This document shows positions 1-11,539 of a DNA stretch of 20,123 bases, piece by piece. The notes under the pieces were generated by a model. It was given only the letters and a program-made list of their open reading frames with translations. It was not told the origin of the DNA and did no database searches. Within the stretch, counting starts at the first letter, position 1, and the number at the start of each line of letters is the position of its first letter. Source of the stretch: Irineochytrium annulatum. Taxonomy: Eukaryota; Chytridiomycota; Chytridiomycetes; Chytridiales; Chytridiaceae. Position numbers and translations under genes: made by a program. Location of the stretch: contig JADGJL010000091.1 of assembly GCA_027600665.1 (NCBI GenBank), positions 25,080 through 45,202 of the forward strand, written 5' to 3'.

Positions 1-260
1 GTCCCGGGCGGGCGCCCTGCCGTCGGGGGCGGGGGGGGGGGCGGGGCCCCGTTCTGCCGCATTTGGCGCGCACGTTGACGGGGGGGGGGGGGGGGCGACT
101 GCGGTGAAAATTGCGGGGAAGCGGAAGCGAAAGTCTTTGCTGCTGCAGATAGCCAGCGGGATTGAATGCTGAGTTATCGCATAGTAAAAATTTGTCGAAG
201 AATACTATTCCAAATGGTGATGGCTTGAACATGCGATACTCCGCACCCTTTTGACGACAA
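1..260. promoter_or_regulatory. G-rich upstream region of SEC5
   Basis: No gene is visible here. The stretch contains a run of 11 G at 31-41 within a GC-rich block (25-50) and a run of 16 G at 80-95, followed by a purine-rich stretch. It lies 165-235 bp upstream of the SEC5 start codon and so probably overlaps that gene's promoter or 5' UTR. No TATA box was recognised. An in-frame TGA at 252-254 lies just before the SEC5 ATG and bounds the coding region. The promoter role is inferred from position only. Confidence 0.4.
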
Positions 261-3200
261 ATGGCAAGAGACAGTGATGAGGATGATGCCGATGAGAGCG
301 ATGAGGAGCCGTACGTGGGGCTGGGATCCACTTTCTCGCACGAAGAGGAGCTGTTGGTTTTGAAGGGTGAGGGATCGCGTCGAAGAATTGGAATGAACCT
401 GCCCAGCGTTTAATTTACGGAGCCTGAACGTCGACACATGGGTCGAGGAGGACGCGCTGGCTTCCGTCGCGGCGCCGTCGTCCGTCAACGCGATGCACAC
501 GAAGGTGACGCAGCTGGCTGTAGAGCCCGAGGCGGTGGATCTGTCCGACCCGCTGGGGATCAAGGACTCGATTTTTGGGTAGGTCCACTGAACTCCTCGA
601 ATGCGAGTCCCGCTGACCAAACCGACGCGTAGGCGGAGCAAGAGGAAGACGCTGAATTTGGCCGCCACGCGTGCGTGTCCTGACCGTGGCATACCACGCA
701 ATAACTAACGCGTTGATGCGTGCAGAGAAGTTCCTCATTTCGAGTAAGAGCTTTGAACCGAGAGCTTTCTTGAAGACGGTGCATGCCTCGACGTCCTTTA
801 GAGACATGGACAATGGCTGCAAGCATCTCCGCGGTGCGATTGATCAGAGGACCGAGGTCATCAAGCAGCTAGTGAAGCAGCACTTCGCAAAGTTCGTCAG
901 CGCCAAGTCGACTATAGACTGTTAGTGCATCTTCAATACCATTTGTTGTCTGAAGTCGCTCAGCCTTTTACGCGGAGATGCAATCCAATAACCTTATTTC
1001 ATCTGATACTTACGGAATGGCACCATTCCAGTATACTCTGCAAGGTATTTTTAACAGAGGGCGAATGTGTTGTGCTGAATTGTGAGTTTTAGGATTGACG
1101 AAGGATGCAAACGAGTTGTATAGCCCGCTATTAGAGCGCCGGACGAAGGCCGCTAAGATTCGAGCTACCTTGACGGTGCTTGAGCAATGGAAATTTTTTT
1201 TCAACTTGCCGAGCTCTCTACGGGACGCGATACAAAAGGTGTGGCCTTCTCTGACTCGTCGTTATCCCTGTTGAGCTGAGGATGACTTAAAAAGGGGAAC
1301 TATGACGCAGCGGTGCGAGATTACAATAAGGGGAAGTATTTGATGCATTCATCGTTTGCCCCCAGCTCGGAGTCGACCGATTGCGATTCTCCGAACGTGG
1401 AGCGAGACAAAGACACAACAGGCAGCTTTTTACCGGCGCACCATCGAAAAGTTTTTGAGAAGGTTTGGAATGAGGTGGAAGAGACCGTCAAGGGGTTCCG
1501 CGATATTCTCTATAAGCAGCTTAGCAACAATTGGGCTCCCATTGAGTCACAGGAGCGAGTTATGGGGTGAGTTAGTACACACTAGACGATCTAGGCTAAG
1601 GGATGAATACAGACATCTTATTGACCTCGGCACCGGCAGAGACCCCGTTTGGTTTTATCTCGAAAGTCAGTATCATTGGATCATTTCTCAACTACGATCG
1701 TCGTACGAGAACCATATGGCTCGTTTGGAAAGTAAGGCAGGAAGGCAAGTTACTAAGCTAATGTCGTTAGACTTGCGACGAATTTTGGAAACGGCTGTCG
1801 AAGGACAAGCTTCAAGACCGGCAGGGGAGGACCAGGAATCGGACGAGGACGATGATGACCCACTCTCGCCGGTATATAAAAAGGCCCGGAAGGAATTTGC
1901 GAGCATGGCCAACAAAATTGTGCTTCGGAGAGCGGGACGCCTAAGTTTAGTGGAATTTAAAAAAGCAGTGATCACTGTGGAGACAAAGGACTTCGACGCA
2001 TTTTTTGGTAACGTTTTTTCAGGTGCTTTCCCGGACCTCGTTTAACTTGCCGACACAGAGGACGACCTGGATTTGCAGCTTTGGAAGGCGGTTCTAAAGC
2101 TTGCGAAAGAGCTGTGTCGCGTTATCCGGAAATCTTTACAAGATTTCTGGCGAATATGCAGAATATATAGTGAAGATCGGATTCAAAAGGTACATTGGCT
2201 GGCATTTCGCCCTACTAATTGGATGCGAAGTCCAAAGTGGTAGATTCAGATCAGCAGCCTCGCGTTAAGCGCCGGGCTGATGTGAAGAAGATGGTGCAAT
2301 GCCAGTCTATGATCCGAAATATCGTCGAGCTTTACGGGTCATTGTTGTCGAATGCATTTTATCTCGACGTATCGATGTCACGGCTGTACTCTCTCTCGCG
2401 ACAGACGGCTGGAACGGTCCAATCACCCCCCCCTCCGCGCCTACGGGCTGGCTCTATGTCACGACCTTTCCAAAGTCGTCCATCCTTCTTCAATACGAGC
2501 GACATCCCGGATGCAACCGCGTCGTCAAACGTGCTTGCCGCCCCACCTGGACTGCCTATCGAGTTCTCGAGTTTTCTCACTTGCCACCCTCTTATGTCAT
2601 GTCATTTCGTGGCGAGACTAATGGCAGAGCTTGTCCGATGTTTCGGCGAGGTACGGAATATGAGAGTGGGTGGGGGGACGGCGGTGGAGGAGCGAGTATT
2701 GAGATCACTTGGTGACTGTGCGGATGCCATCAAACGGCGGGCTACGGAGGCTATATGCGACGGGCTCATCTACGGTATAATAGCAGTCTGCAACGGATGA
2801 ACTAAAGTTTGATTTAAGAATCCAGAAGGTTGTGCGAGTACGAGGATTGGAACTTTGACCATGATCCTCGGAGGGGGGCAGCTATTGAACAAGGCAGCGC
2901 GGATAGTACGAAAGAAGACGAAATATCAATATCCGCTGATGCGACCCAGCTGGTGAAGTTCTACTACCGGTTTCACAAGGTTGCCTTGAGATGCCTACAC
3001 CACCTGGTCACCGCTCCCGTATCAGCGGATCTGGGGCCGAACTCGACGACCTTCGCCTCGGCTCACGGCGCGTCGACTCTCTTCTTCATCGGTGCTGCGG
3101 ACATTTTAGATTCCAGCATTGTGCCATCGAAGCGAGGAGGGGCGGGCGGCTCCGAGCCGCCTGTGGCTTCAAAGGTAGCAACCCCTCAGCTGCTCGAGCG

Positions 3201-4269
3201 GATTAGAGCAACTTTCACCGAGTGCGCCCTCGGTCTTTTGGACGGGGCTGAGTGGCTTGCCACGCGCTGGGTCGTGGAGGAGGAGGACGATGAATATTTG
3301 AAGTCCTTGGCAGACTTGCGAATGATTCCTCATCGGAAACTAATCGGCACCGACTTCCATGTTATTGCTGGGGAGGAGGAAATGGGCCGTAGGAAAGGAA
3401 ATCGCGTTGGCATGGCTGATAAGAAGGAGAAGGCCCTTGATACTCGGAGGATCGTAAGCTGAGTCTTATTTGCTACGCGTTGACGGTAGTTGAATAGGAC
3501 TCACGTACGCTGATTACTATCTGTAACTTAGAGTATGTGAAAAAGGTCGTTATTCCCAAATTGGGCGCGCTTCTCGAGTTGAAGTTTGAAACCTCTTTCT
3601 CAAACGAAATCAATGTAACCGCCTAGGCAGCAATCACGGCTCTAATTTGTTAACGCTAGCATCTGAAGCACATGGTGCAACATTTAGATATGATCCTTTT
3701 CGAAAATTACGTTCGACGCAAAACGTTACGGATTACGAGTTTAGTGCGACATGGGATCCTCTATTCAGGGCTGGATTGGAATGATTTGGCAAGACCACAA
3801 GGTAACCTCCCAAGTATGCCACACGCTTCAATCTTCCGCAGAAATCCGGTCATACTGCCACGAAATCCTGATGACATTCGTACTTGCTCATGCCGAAGTC
3901 TCCGACGTTAGCAGGCGGATGATCAAAAGGGTTATGTCGGAGTTAATGCGATCGCTTGGTCAGGATTTGCTTATGAATTTTCGCGGGGTCGATCAATTTG
4001 GCGTTGCAGGGACGATGCAGGTGCGCTGTGTTTGCAAACATTATTAAAATTTTACAAAGGCAACGTTAGAGACCGAGTTTTTGCATCAGACGCTTGCGAA
4101 TTACGAGGTGCCCTCAACTGCTCAGATTTTTGGGCTCGTCTACGAAACCATAGAAAGAGGGTGTTTGAAGGTTGAAAGCACGCCACCGCAACTGGTGGAG
4201 GCAGTGAGAAACTTCTTACTCTCGGCGAAGGAGTCAACGGCGTTGCAGTTTTTGTGCTTTAAAACATAG
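261..4269 (+). CDS. SEC5: Exocyst complex component SEC5 (EXOC2), 15 exons
   Basis: This is a subunit of the octameric exocyst, which tethers secretory vesicles to the plasma membrane before SNARE-mediated fusion. Deduced exons: 261-366, 407-578, 633-670, 726-920, 964-1044, 1093-1238, 1295-1566, 1613-2007, 2059-2189, 2231-2774, 2819-3453, about 3534-3614, 3660-3801, 3842-4020, 4060-4269. They sum to 3327 nt, or 1108 aa, close to fungal SEC5 lengths. The N-terminus is acidic (MARDSDEDDADESDEEP). The most diagnostic part is in exon 4, where the motif SFEPRAFLKTVHASTSF is followed by IDQRTEVIKQLV and FVSAKSTID, the Sec5 signature. A long helical region follows, and the C-terminus has the TLETEFLHQTLANY segment typical of Sec5 ends. 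An acidic linker (SDEDDDD) lies in exon 8. The start is the first ATG after an in-frame stop. The acceptor of exon 12 is the least certain boundary. I saw no clear TIG/IPT domain. Confidence 0.93.
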
Positions 4270-4407
4270 AATTTCATTACGAGTACCGGGCTTTTCATAG
4301 AACATGTAGAAAAGACAGTTGCTGCATTTCCACTGTCAGCTTCAGAATTGTCGGGTGCATTGCATCCCAGTTCTTGTCCTGGGAGTTGTCAACCTCCCAG
4401 CGGCCGA
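4270..4407. promoter_or_regulatory. Short SEC5-KDM5 intergenic region
   Basis: Only 138 bp separate the SEC5 stop from the best KDM5 start on the same strand. It must hold the 3' end of one gene and the promoter of the next unless KDM5 has an upstream 5' exon. I saw no canonical AATAAA and no TATA box. The frame of KDM5 exon 1 stays open upstream of its first ATG as far as about 4348, so an additional 5' coding exon cannot be excluded. Confidence 0.3.
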
Positions 4408-7400
4408 ATGAAACGGCGAGCGCGGCATTCCCATGCCCTGGACCCCGGCTCCCTAGCACCACCTTTTCTCCCAACTGATTTTGCACGGGATGACAAGAAA
4501 GATAGGCATTTTGGTTTGCCAACCGCCTCGACGTTCTACCCTACCATGGAGGAGTTCGTCAACCCTCTCCACTTTGTCGAGAAAATACGCACTCAAGGGG
4601 AGAAATGCGGACTGGTGAAGATAATCCCGCCAGAAGGCTGGAAGCCGGATTTTGCCCTGGACGCTGAAGTATGCAATAATCGTCCGTTCTTCGCTTACAT
4701 GCTCGTCATCATCAGTTTCGATTTCAAACTCGGGTGCAGAAGCTGAACTCGATGAACGGCAGTACACGGACCCTAGTGAATTACTTGGACCAATTAGAGC
4801 AATATCACCTTCAGCAAGGGAACGAATTCAAGCGGGCGCCAACAGTGTCAGGGATGCATTTGAACCTTCTCCAGCTGAAAATCGAGGTCGCGAGTCGGGG
4901 TGGGCTGGAAAAGGTATGACGACGGTGCGAGGGAGTTGGCTTACGTTATTGGAAAGATCAATGAAGATGGATTCTGGCAAAGTATTGGGCGAGCTCTTTT
5001 CCCACAGGCGGAAGAACCTGCGGCGGTAAAAGCGTGCAGGGAATCTTATGTGAACTGGATCTTGCCGTTCGAGGAGTACATCACCGCGAACGGAAGTTCG
5101 CCGGAGGGCTCGGATAAAAAAAAATCCGTTGCCCCGGTACCGTCCATGAAGCGCGTTGTGGATAGGACGCAGGGCATGCGTCAAAAGGACCGATTAAGCC
5201 CACGGAAGAAATCCCGTATTCGAGATGGGGACGCGATGGATGAGGCCGAGGATACGGACAACTGCATTGTTTGTGGGGGGACGGACAATGAGGATAAAAT
5301 TCTTTTATGCGACAGTTGCGATCATGGGTTTCACATATACTGTCTCAATCCGCCGCTGAAGGTTGTCCCAACGACTGAGGAGTGGTATTGCCCAGACTGC
5401 ATGAAGTCTTATGGAATTGACTTTGGATTTGAGGACGGCGGAAGCTACACTTTGTCTGAGTTCCAGCACGTCGCCAATTCCTTCAAAGACAAGTGGTTCA
5501 GGAATAAACTTCTTCACGGCGAGGGCGAGAAGTTAATCGTTACCGAGGATGAGGTGGAGCGGGAGTTTTGGAGGCTAGTTGAGTCGCCCTACGACGATGT
5601 AGAGATAGAGTATGGGGCGGACCTTCATACGACCCGTTACGGAAGGTTGGATAGATAAAGCGTTTGAACTTGTACTAAGTGTAAGCAGCGGTTTTCCTGT
5701 TTTGGAGAGGAATCCTACGAGCTCGTACTCCACCTGCCCGTGGAATCTGAACAATATCCCAGTGCTACCGGATTCCCTCTTCTGCAATATTAGGAACGAT
5801 ATATCTGGCATCATGATCCCTTGGATTTATGTCGGGATGGTGTTTTCGACGTTCTGCTGGCACACTGAAGACCATTACACTTATTCGATTAACTATAATC
5901 ATTGGGGTGAAACGAAAACCTGGTATGGAGTTCCGGAGTCTTCCGCTTCGCATTTTGAGGACGTCATGCGTGCCAAGTTTCCCGAGCTTTTCGAAGCGAG
6001 TCCTGATTTGCTTTTTCACCTCACAACGCTTTTGTCGCCGAAGGTGTTAAGGGAGAATGATGTCAATGTGTTTGTCGCTGATCAGCGTGCCGGCGAATTT
6101 ATAGTTACGTTCCCTGGCGCATATCACTCGGGGTTTAATCACGGGGTAGAGTGGAAAGTACTTATCTTCATATGAGCTGATAGCATCACAGTTCAACTTC
6201 GCGGAAGCTGTCAATTTCTCACTGCCTAATTGGTTACCGTATGGGCGAAGCTGTGTCGACCGTTACAAGCAGTTCTGCAAGCAACCGGTATTTTCACACG
6301 ATGAGTTGGTCTTCTCTACATTCAAACGTGACAAATGTATAAAAACAGCTATATGGTTTGAAGTATTTCACTACACCTTTGACTTACGGAAGCAGGCTGC
6401 AAAATGATTTTAGTGTTACTGAGCGGCACGAGTTAGAGGGTCGTAAACGTACTCGGACGGCCGTCCGTGATATAGAAGAGGTTGTTGACGACACCTACTT
6501 TTCCAGAGGCGAAGGCATCACATGCTTCCACTGCCACAGTTACTGCTACTTGAGCGCCGTTTATTCCGTGAGTGAACCTAATCGGAATGTATGCATGGAT
6601 CACGTTGCGGTGAGTTGGTGGATACTTCTTATTACTCTAATTCTACAAGCTTCTCGAAAACACGGGAGAGAAGCTGTGTTTACGGCTTCGATACTCGGAC
6701 GAGGCTATTTTGAAAATATGCCATGAAGTTCGTGAGATGGCCAGGCTGCCGGATGATTGGAGATTGGAGTACATGGCTTTGATTCGTGCATCTAGCCGAC
6801 CCGACCTTGCAGAGATGGGTAGACTGCTGGAACGCGCTGATAAAATCGATCATAAAATTGCTGAGGCCGAAACTCTTCGCGTTTTCGTGGGGAGGGCGCA
6901 GGCCTGGGTTGACCAAGCGCGCTCGCTTTTGGCTTCGTCAGAGAAGAAAGTCAAGCCTGCCCTCCACTCATTACATAAGTTGCTTGATGAAGCCGCTAAA
7001 CTGGCCTTTACGGCGGTTGAGGTAAAAGAACTGGAGATCATGGCGAAGGGAGGTAGCCAAGCCATGGAAGCAGCGAAATCTATGCTCGATAGCGGGAGTT
7101 TGGATTTCGTTCAGTTAAAAAGTTTTATCGAGTCTGTCCCTAATCTTGACTTTGAAATCGCCGAAATTGAGCTGTTGACAAACGCTCTCGAGGATCTTGA
7201 ATGGATCGTTCAAGTCGAAACATGGTGCAATTCGCCTGTCCGCGAGGATATTGAGGAATTGGTGGATCTAATTGCAGAAAGTCGGCCTTTGAACACCGCA
7301 GCGGTCGACAGCAAATATGCATGTTTGGGGGATATCAGGAAAAAGAAGTTGTCGCTTTTGGCAGATTTAAAGCGAGCAAAAGATGAGGGAGATCGGTACG

Positions 7401-8980
7401 GGTGGAGTTGCATATTTTTTTTTAATCTTTTTAGCTGGAAACTGGATGCGATTGCCTTATACAAACAGAAGTCAATTCAGCTGTCAGATTTGCGCTTGAC
7501 GCTGAAAGGAGCGTCTGATTTTGCCGTCGATCTCGAGTTAAAGGCGAAAATCAAGAAGGACCTAGACTTTATTGAGGCCTGGACCGAACGAATAGCCAGC
7601 GCCCTTCCGCCGGACGAAACAATTGCAGAAAACGGTGAAAATAGTGAAGCGGTGGCTCCTTTGCAAAGTCTGCCGATAGAAAAGCTATCGGTTCAAGATG
7701 CTCGAAATTACCTAAAAGAGTTGAGTTCGGAAATCAACATCAATCTTAAATGTGACGAGATATTGAGGCTGGATCGAAGCTTGAAGCAGTGTGAGGAATG
7801 GGTGACGAAATTGAAGCGCCTGCTTCCTCGTTCAAACCACCCAGTGAAAACCATATTGGCCGAGCTTCAAGCGCAGCTCCGTGTATGCGTGGGTGAGGAA
7901 GCGCCGGCTGTAACGTTGCATTGCATCTGTCGAAGCGGGGAAGACGGATTTATGGTAAAGTTGTAAGTAGAAATCCATGCTGATGGTTCATAGATTGAAT
8001 GTGATGTTTGCCATGTCTGGTATCACGGTGTCTGCGTTAGAGTAACGAAGAAAGACGCCAAGGCCCAGGCCAAGTATGTTTGCCTTATCTGTGACCGAGG
8101 ATCCGCAAAAACGCAGCCGAGTAAACGTCCAACGGTTGCGCAAGTAATAGCAATCTACAGCGAGGCGGAAAAGCTACCGCTTGTTCCCGTAGAGGCCGAA
8201 CTGCTCAATACGTTGATTTTGGGGCTAAACAAATGGAAAGTCGACATTGGAAACACGGTTTCGAACGAACATGATATTAAGAAGATAAAGAACGTGCTTC
8301 GATGCGCAGAAGGATTTGGCATATCCCTTGAGAAGGATTTGGAACCTCTTTATGCCAAGCTTCACGGGGCAACGAGTCTGGAAGTTTCCCCAGCAAAGAA
8401 GGAGCCCCCTGAGTTGTACTGCCTTTGCCGAAAGGAATACGATGCTAACCGCCCCATGATCTGCTGCGATTCTTGCGAGGAGTGGTATCATTTCGAGTGT
8501 GTTGATGTCAAGCAAAATGAAGTCGAAACCGTGAAGGAGTATAATTGCCCTGTATGCGTAAAGAACGGCAAACCCGAAATACAAAGAAAACCGCTGGCGT
8601 TGGCGCCTGCAAAGGCGGATCTCAAACGGAAACCGGCCGTTGATGAGAAACCACGGAAGCGAGCTAAAAAACCACCGGTAACGCATGTGGCGGCCGCACC
8701 GGCTTTAGTAAAAGCCGCTAGAGAGATACCTCCGCCACCAAAGCAACTTCCGCCGCCAATGCCAAACCCTATGGGATTTTTTCTCAATCCGTACGATCCA
8801 TCCTTCCTTCCGCCGACGTCGTCAGTGTCATTGGTTCCTCCTTACGTACCAGTTGGAAACGGGCACGGGCATTGGATTGTTGTGCAACCTCCAACTACTT
8901 CGCAGCCACCTGGGAGCCAGCAGCAGCAACTACAGCAGTTCTTATCCTTGCAGTTTCCACCCTTGGGTTTCTTCCAGTAA
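4408..8980 (+). CDS. KDM5: KDM5/JARID1-family histone H3K4 demethylase (JmjN-ARID-PHD-JmjC-C5HC2-PLU1-PHD-PHD)
   Basis: This is a nuclear Fe(II)/2-oxoglutarate oxygenase that removes methyl groups from H3K4me3/me2. Deduced exons: 4408-4668, 4716-4913, 4957-5645, 5689-6145, 6192-6308, 6349-6609, 6650-7395, 7435-7954, 7994-8980, giving 1411 aa. Domains by residue: JmjN about 38-80; ARID about 95-197; PHD1 256-301 (CIVC...CPDC); JmjC in exon 4 with iron ligands H441 and E443 (CWHTED) and H529 (AYHSGFN), the 88-residue H-to-H spacing of KDM5 enzymes; C5HC2 zinc finger from C633; helical PLU-1 region about 680-1010; PHD2 about 1073-1116; PHD3 1226-1271. The tail is basic then Pro-rich, with a short Q run. 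All catalytic residues are present, so an active enzyme is expected. The domain order matches S. pombe Lid2 and animal KDM5. The intron between exons 5 and 6 is ambiguous (6309-6348 preferred). The start is the first in-frame ATG of exon 1. Confidence 0.96.
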
Positions 8981-9157
8981 ATATATCTTTCATCGATTTG
9001 CAGTCATCTTGCGTAGCGATTAGAATTGTTTATCAACAAACACGAGACGAGGCGTTTTATTGGCGAAGTACAACTATTAATATTATTATTGAAGATGTGG
9101 GTATATACGTCAGCCAGTTACAAGTATCCCCAAGACTTCACTCTCGCCCAAATTGCG
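8981..9157. other. Convergent intergenic spacer with poly(A) signal
   Basis: This 177-bp spacer separates the 3' ends of KDM5 (+) and the amine oxidase (-). A canonical AATAAA on the minus strand at 9056-9061 lies about 97 nt beyond the oxidase stop codon and is a good polyadenylation signal candidate for it. KDM5 has no AATAAA here. The nearest plus-strand one is at 9259-9264, inside the oxidase coding region, so the two transcripts may overlap at their 3' ends. Confidence 0.45.
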
Positions 9158-11028
9158 TCACTTCACTTCTTTTCCAACTGTTTCAGCTACACTCCATCCT
9201 GACATTAACGCGCCATGAACGGATGAAAAGTGGTGGCGCGAACAGTGCTCCCCTGCAAAATAAACAGCCTTGTACGGGACGGAAAGGGAAGCAACCGCCG
9301 ATGGAAACGGTACTGGGACATTAAAGTCTAAGATGTCGGATGGGGAGCCGGTGCCAACTGGAATATACTGGCAACAGTCAAAAAACGTACAATGTTGCAT
9401 CCACGCACCGTACAAGCTCCTCTTGAAAACGGATCCAAATCCCAGCGTGTCACTCGTATACTCACTAATTCCGCAACTCGCCCAAAACAACCTTTCAGCA
9501 GAGTCAAAAAGAGCTCGGCGACGTCTTGGTCGGCGAGCTTTTCAATTCGGAGCGCATGTCTCTGTGCCACGTATGCCACGAGCACGGGCGGCCCCGGGAC
9601 CCTCCGCTGGCCCCCATTTCCATCGTCCTCCACGGCCGCGTGCATCCGCTCCAAATTCACAAACCCCGCAAGACTCGGTGCATCAACCCCTTCGTCAAAG
9701 TCCACGCCGCGTTTTAACTCGGGTAGGAACGCCCAAAAGCCATCCAACTCGGACGGCCAAAAAGGCTCGGAGAACTCCATTATAACCTTATCGATGAGAC
9801 CAAAGCCGAGATTTTCGATGGAGTGGATGATGTGTTCGGGTAGATGTGGGTGGAAAAGCGCTCGATGGTGGTGTTTTAGGACGCCGAGAGGAACTGTGAC
9901 GATGACACACTTCGCGTGATAAAGTCCAAAGTTTGTGTGGATGTGAACGGGATATCCTTGCTCTGTCGGATCTAGAGAGCTTCTAAGTATTCCAAATCTC
10001 CCTCAAATCAAACCTCCGGAGTAGTCGATCAACGAAACTATATGGTTGACTTTCAACGCGTTGGTGTCGTCCGCGATGATTGCCGCAGCCGTCGCCCCGA
10101 CGAGCTCCGACATGCCATCAGCAACGTACAGGTGAGGCCCGCCGAAGCCCTGCCGATCGTGATGAGCCAGCCCGATGATATCCAGATCCGCCCCTTCCAA
10201 ATTTTCCAGTACGTTGATCAAGTCAAGAAGCAGCCTAGAAACCTCGTTTCGGCCCACGTCCGAGCAGAAACCATCATCATCCATCAGCCAATCCCGTACG
10301 GAGACGTCAAGATTTCTCGCATCTGCGGCGTCATCATCCGGCTCGGAACGACCAACCCCCCCAGCGTCTAACTGCCCGACACCGTCGCCGCAAACCCCCT
10401 CCACAGTCACCTCCCCTTCCTCAAGCCTCCGACGCTCCCACCAAGATTGCCTCCTCTTCGCGGACTTCGCGTCTAACGATTTATGGCCGGATCTTTGAGA
10501 CATAGCCGACCTTCTGTCCCTCCCAACTTCAGCGGACGGGGACGAACAAAACGACAACGACATTAGCGTCGCCGGTGGTCGGATGTCTTCACAGTGAGAG
10601 TACGAGGACCCCGTAGCGACGGCGGCCTTCTGCAGTCGTTCTCGTGCAGTCCACACCCGATCAATGAGGTCGCGCGAAAGGTCCGCGGGCAGTTCCTGGT
10701 TGTTCTGATCAAAGAGAACCACGTTCTCGAGCCCTTCCAATCGCATCGGCACATCAACAATCGGATTCCCGTCGATCCCTCTTATCCAACTAGCGCCGAG
10801 GTCCACGGGCACTCCCAACAAGTCCTCTGTTGCCGGTCATTAGCACCAGGAGACGCATGCATGGGGGCTCCCACCTGTGTATATGCGGCCTCCAACTCGA
10901 TTTCTTCCCTCGAGGACGATGAAGTCTATGTTGCTCCGTCTGAGGCACTCGGCCGCAGCAAGTCCAGCAATTCCAGCGCCAACTATCACTACGGTTCGCT
11001 CGCGGGCATCTCGAGCGTCATCGCTCAT
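9158..11028 (-). CDS. FAD-dependent amine oxidase (polyamine oxidase / LSD1 superfamily), 4 exons
   Basis: This flavoenzyme should oxidise the C-N bond of an amine (polyamine, or methyl-lysine in LSD1-type members) with FAD, giving H2O2. Deduced exons on the minus strand: 11028-10875, 10826-10014, 9971-9409, 9367-9158, totalling 1740 nt or 579 aa. The FAD-binding Rossmann motif GAGIAG is at residues 17-22, followed by [40 protein letters not shown] is the second flavin-contact region and is closer to polyamine oxidases than to LSD1. TVPLGVLK is at 348-355. The lysine of GFGLIDK (K384) matches the conserved lysine near flavin N5. The C-terminal FAD motif is [18 protein letters not shown], at about 546-563. 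There is no SWIRM domain and no long Tower coiled coil, so LSD1 orthology is not supported. A charged insert of about 95 residues (128-223) is unusual. The start is the first ATG; the frame remains open upstream without another ATG. Confidence 0.9.
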
Positions 11029-11539
11029 AGCTGATCCTGTTGCGTCAGCAGCGGGCAAAGACGGTGTGGTTGACCCTTCACGACGAACTTCTCGTGTGGG
11101 TTCGTTGCCGTCGTTAATGCGTTGGCCGGAAAGCGGAAACTGGCTCGCCCACAGAGCGCCGTGGTGGGGCGCTTTACGACAAGACGCTTGTCAGTGGATT
11201 CAATTCCTTGCTCCCGTGCTCAAATGCACTTCCTCATGTTTGACTGCTTTGATCAAGCCCCTCCCTCGCCGCTGCTCAATTAGTCGCACTGACGATCGTC
11301 GCAGCGACTGAATCTGTAGACGAACGTACAGCTCCACCTGACGGTTGGTGGCCAGGCCGTTTAAGCATACACTCCAGTGGGTTGGGTTGCCCTTGCTTAT
11401 TGATCTCACCAAGGGCAAGTGGGGAACGCTGTGTATGATATCGAACTCAATCTCTCCGCCTGTAGCAGCGAAAAAGTGGCATACAGGAAAGAAGGGATAT
11501 TTATTGTGGTAACACGCAAGCATTCCTGAGGTCGTCCGA
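11029..11539. promoter_or_regulatory. Intergenic region between ATP7 and the amine oxidase
   Basis: Both neighbouring genes are on the minus strand, so this 511-bp stretch holds the ATP7 3' end and the amine oxidase promoter. A minus-strand AATAAA at 11500-11505 lies 35 nt after the ATP7 stop and is a likely poly(A) signal. A minus-strand open frame at 11200-11565 overlaps ATP7 exon 4 and has no recognisable similarity, so I do not call it a gene. No promoter element was recognised. Confidence 0.4.
11500..11505 (-). promoter_or_regulatory. Probable ATP7 polyadenylation signal
   Basis: A perfect AATAAA is read on the minus strand 35 nt downstream of the ATP7 stop codon. Position and sequence fit a eukaryotic poly(A) signal. 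The role is inferred. Confidence 0.5.

Noticed and set aside
261..366. First exon as the start of an AATF/Bfr2-like acidic nucleolar protein
   Set aside because: The acidic start looked similar, but splicing joins it to unmistakable Sec5 sequence.
174..701. Minus-strand open frame of 175 codons over the SEC5 N-terminus
   Set aside because: It is antisense to verified SEC5 exons and introns, with low-complexity Ser/Thr/Arg content typical of a shadow frame.
4900..4960. Apparent frameshift inside the KDM5 ARID domain
   Set aside because: A 43-bp GT-AG intron (4914-4956) joins GGLEK to INEDGFW in frame and restores the ARID pattern, so no frameshift is needed.
9270..10498. Plus-strand open frames rich in Ser, Pro and Arg over the amine oxidase
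   Set aside because: They are antisense to conserved amine oxidase coding exons and are composition shadows.
9158..11028. LSD1 (KDM1) annotation for the amine oxidase
   Set aside because: No SWIRM domain or Tower insertion is present, and the second flavin motif is closer to polyamine oxidases.
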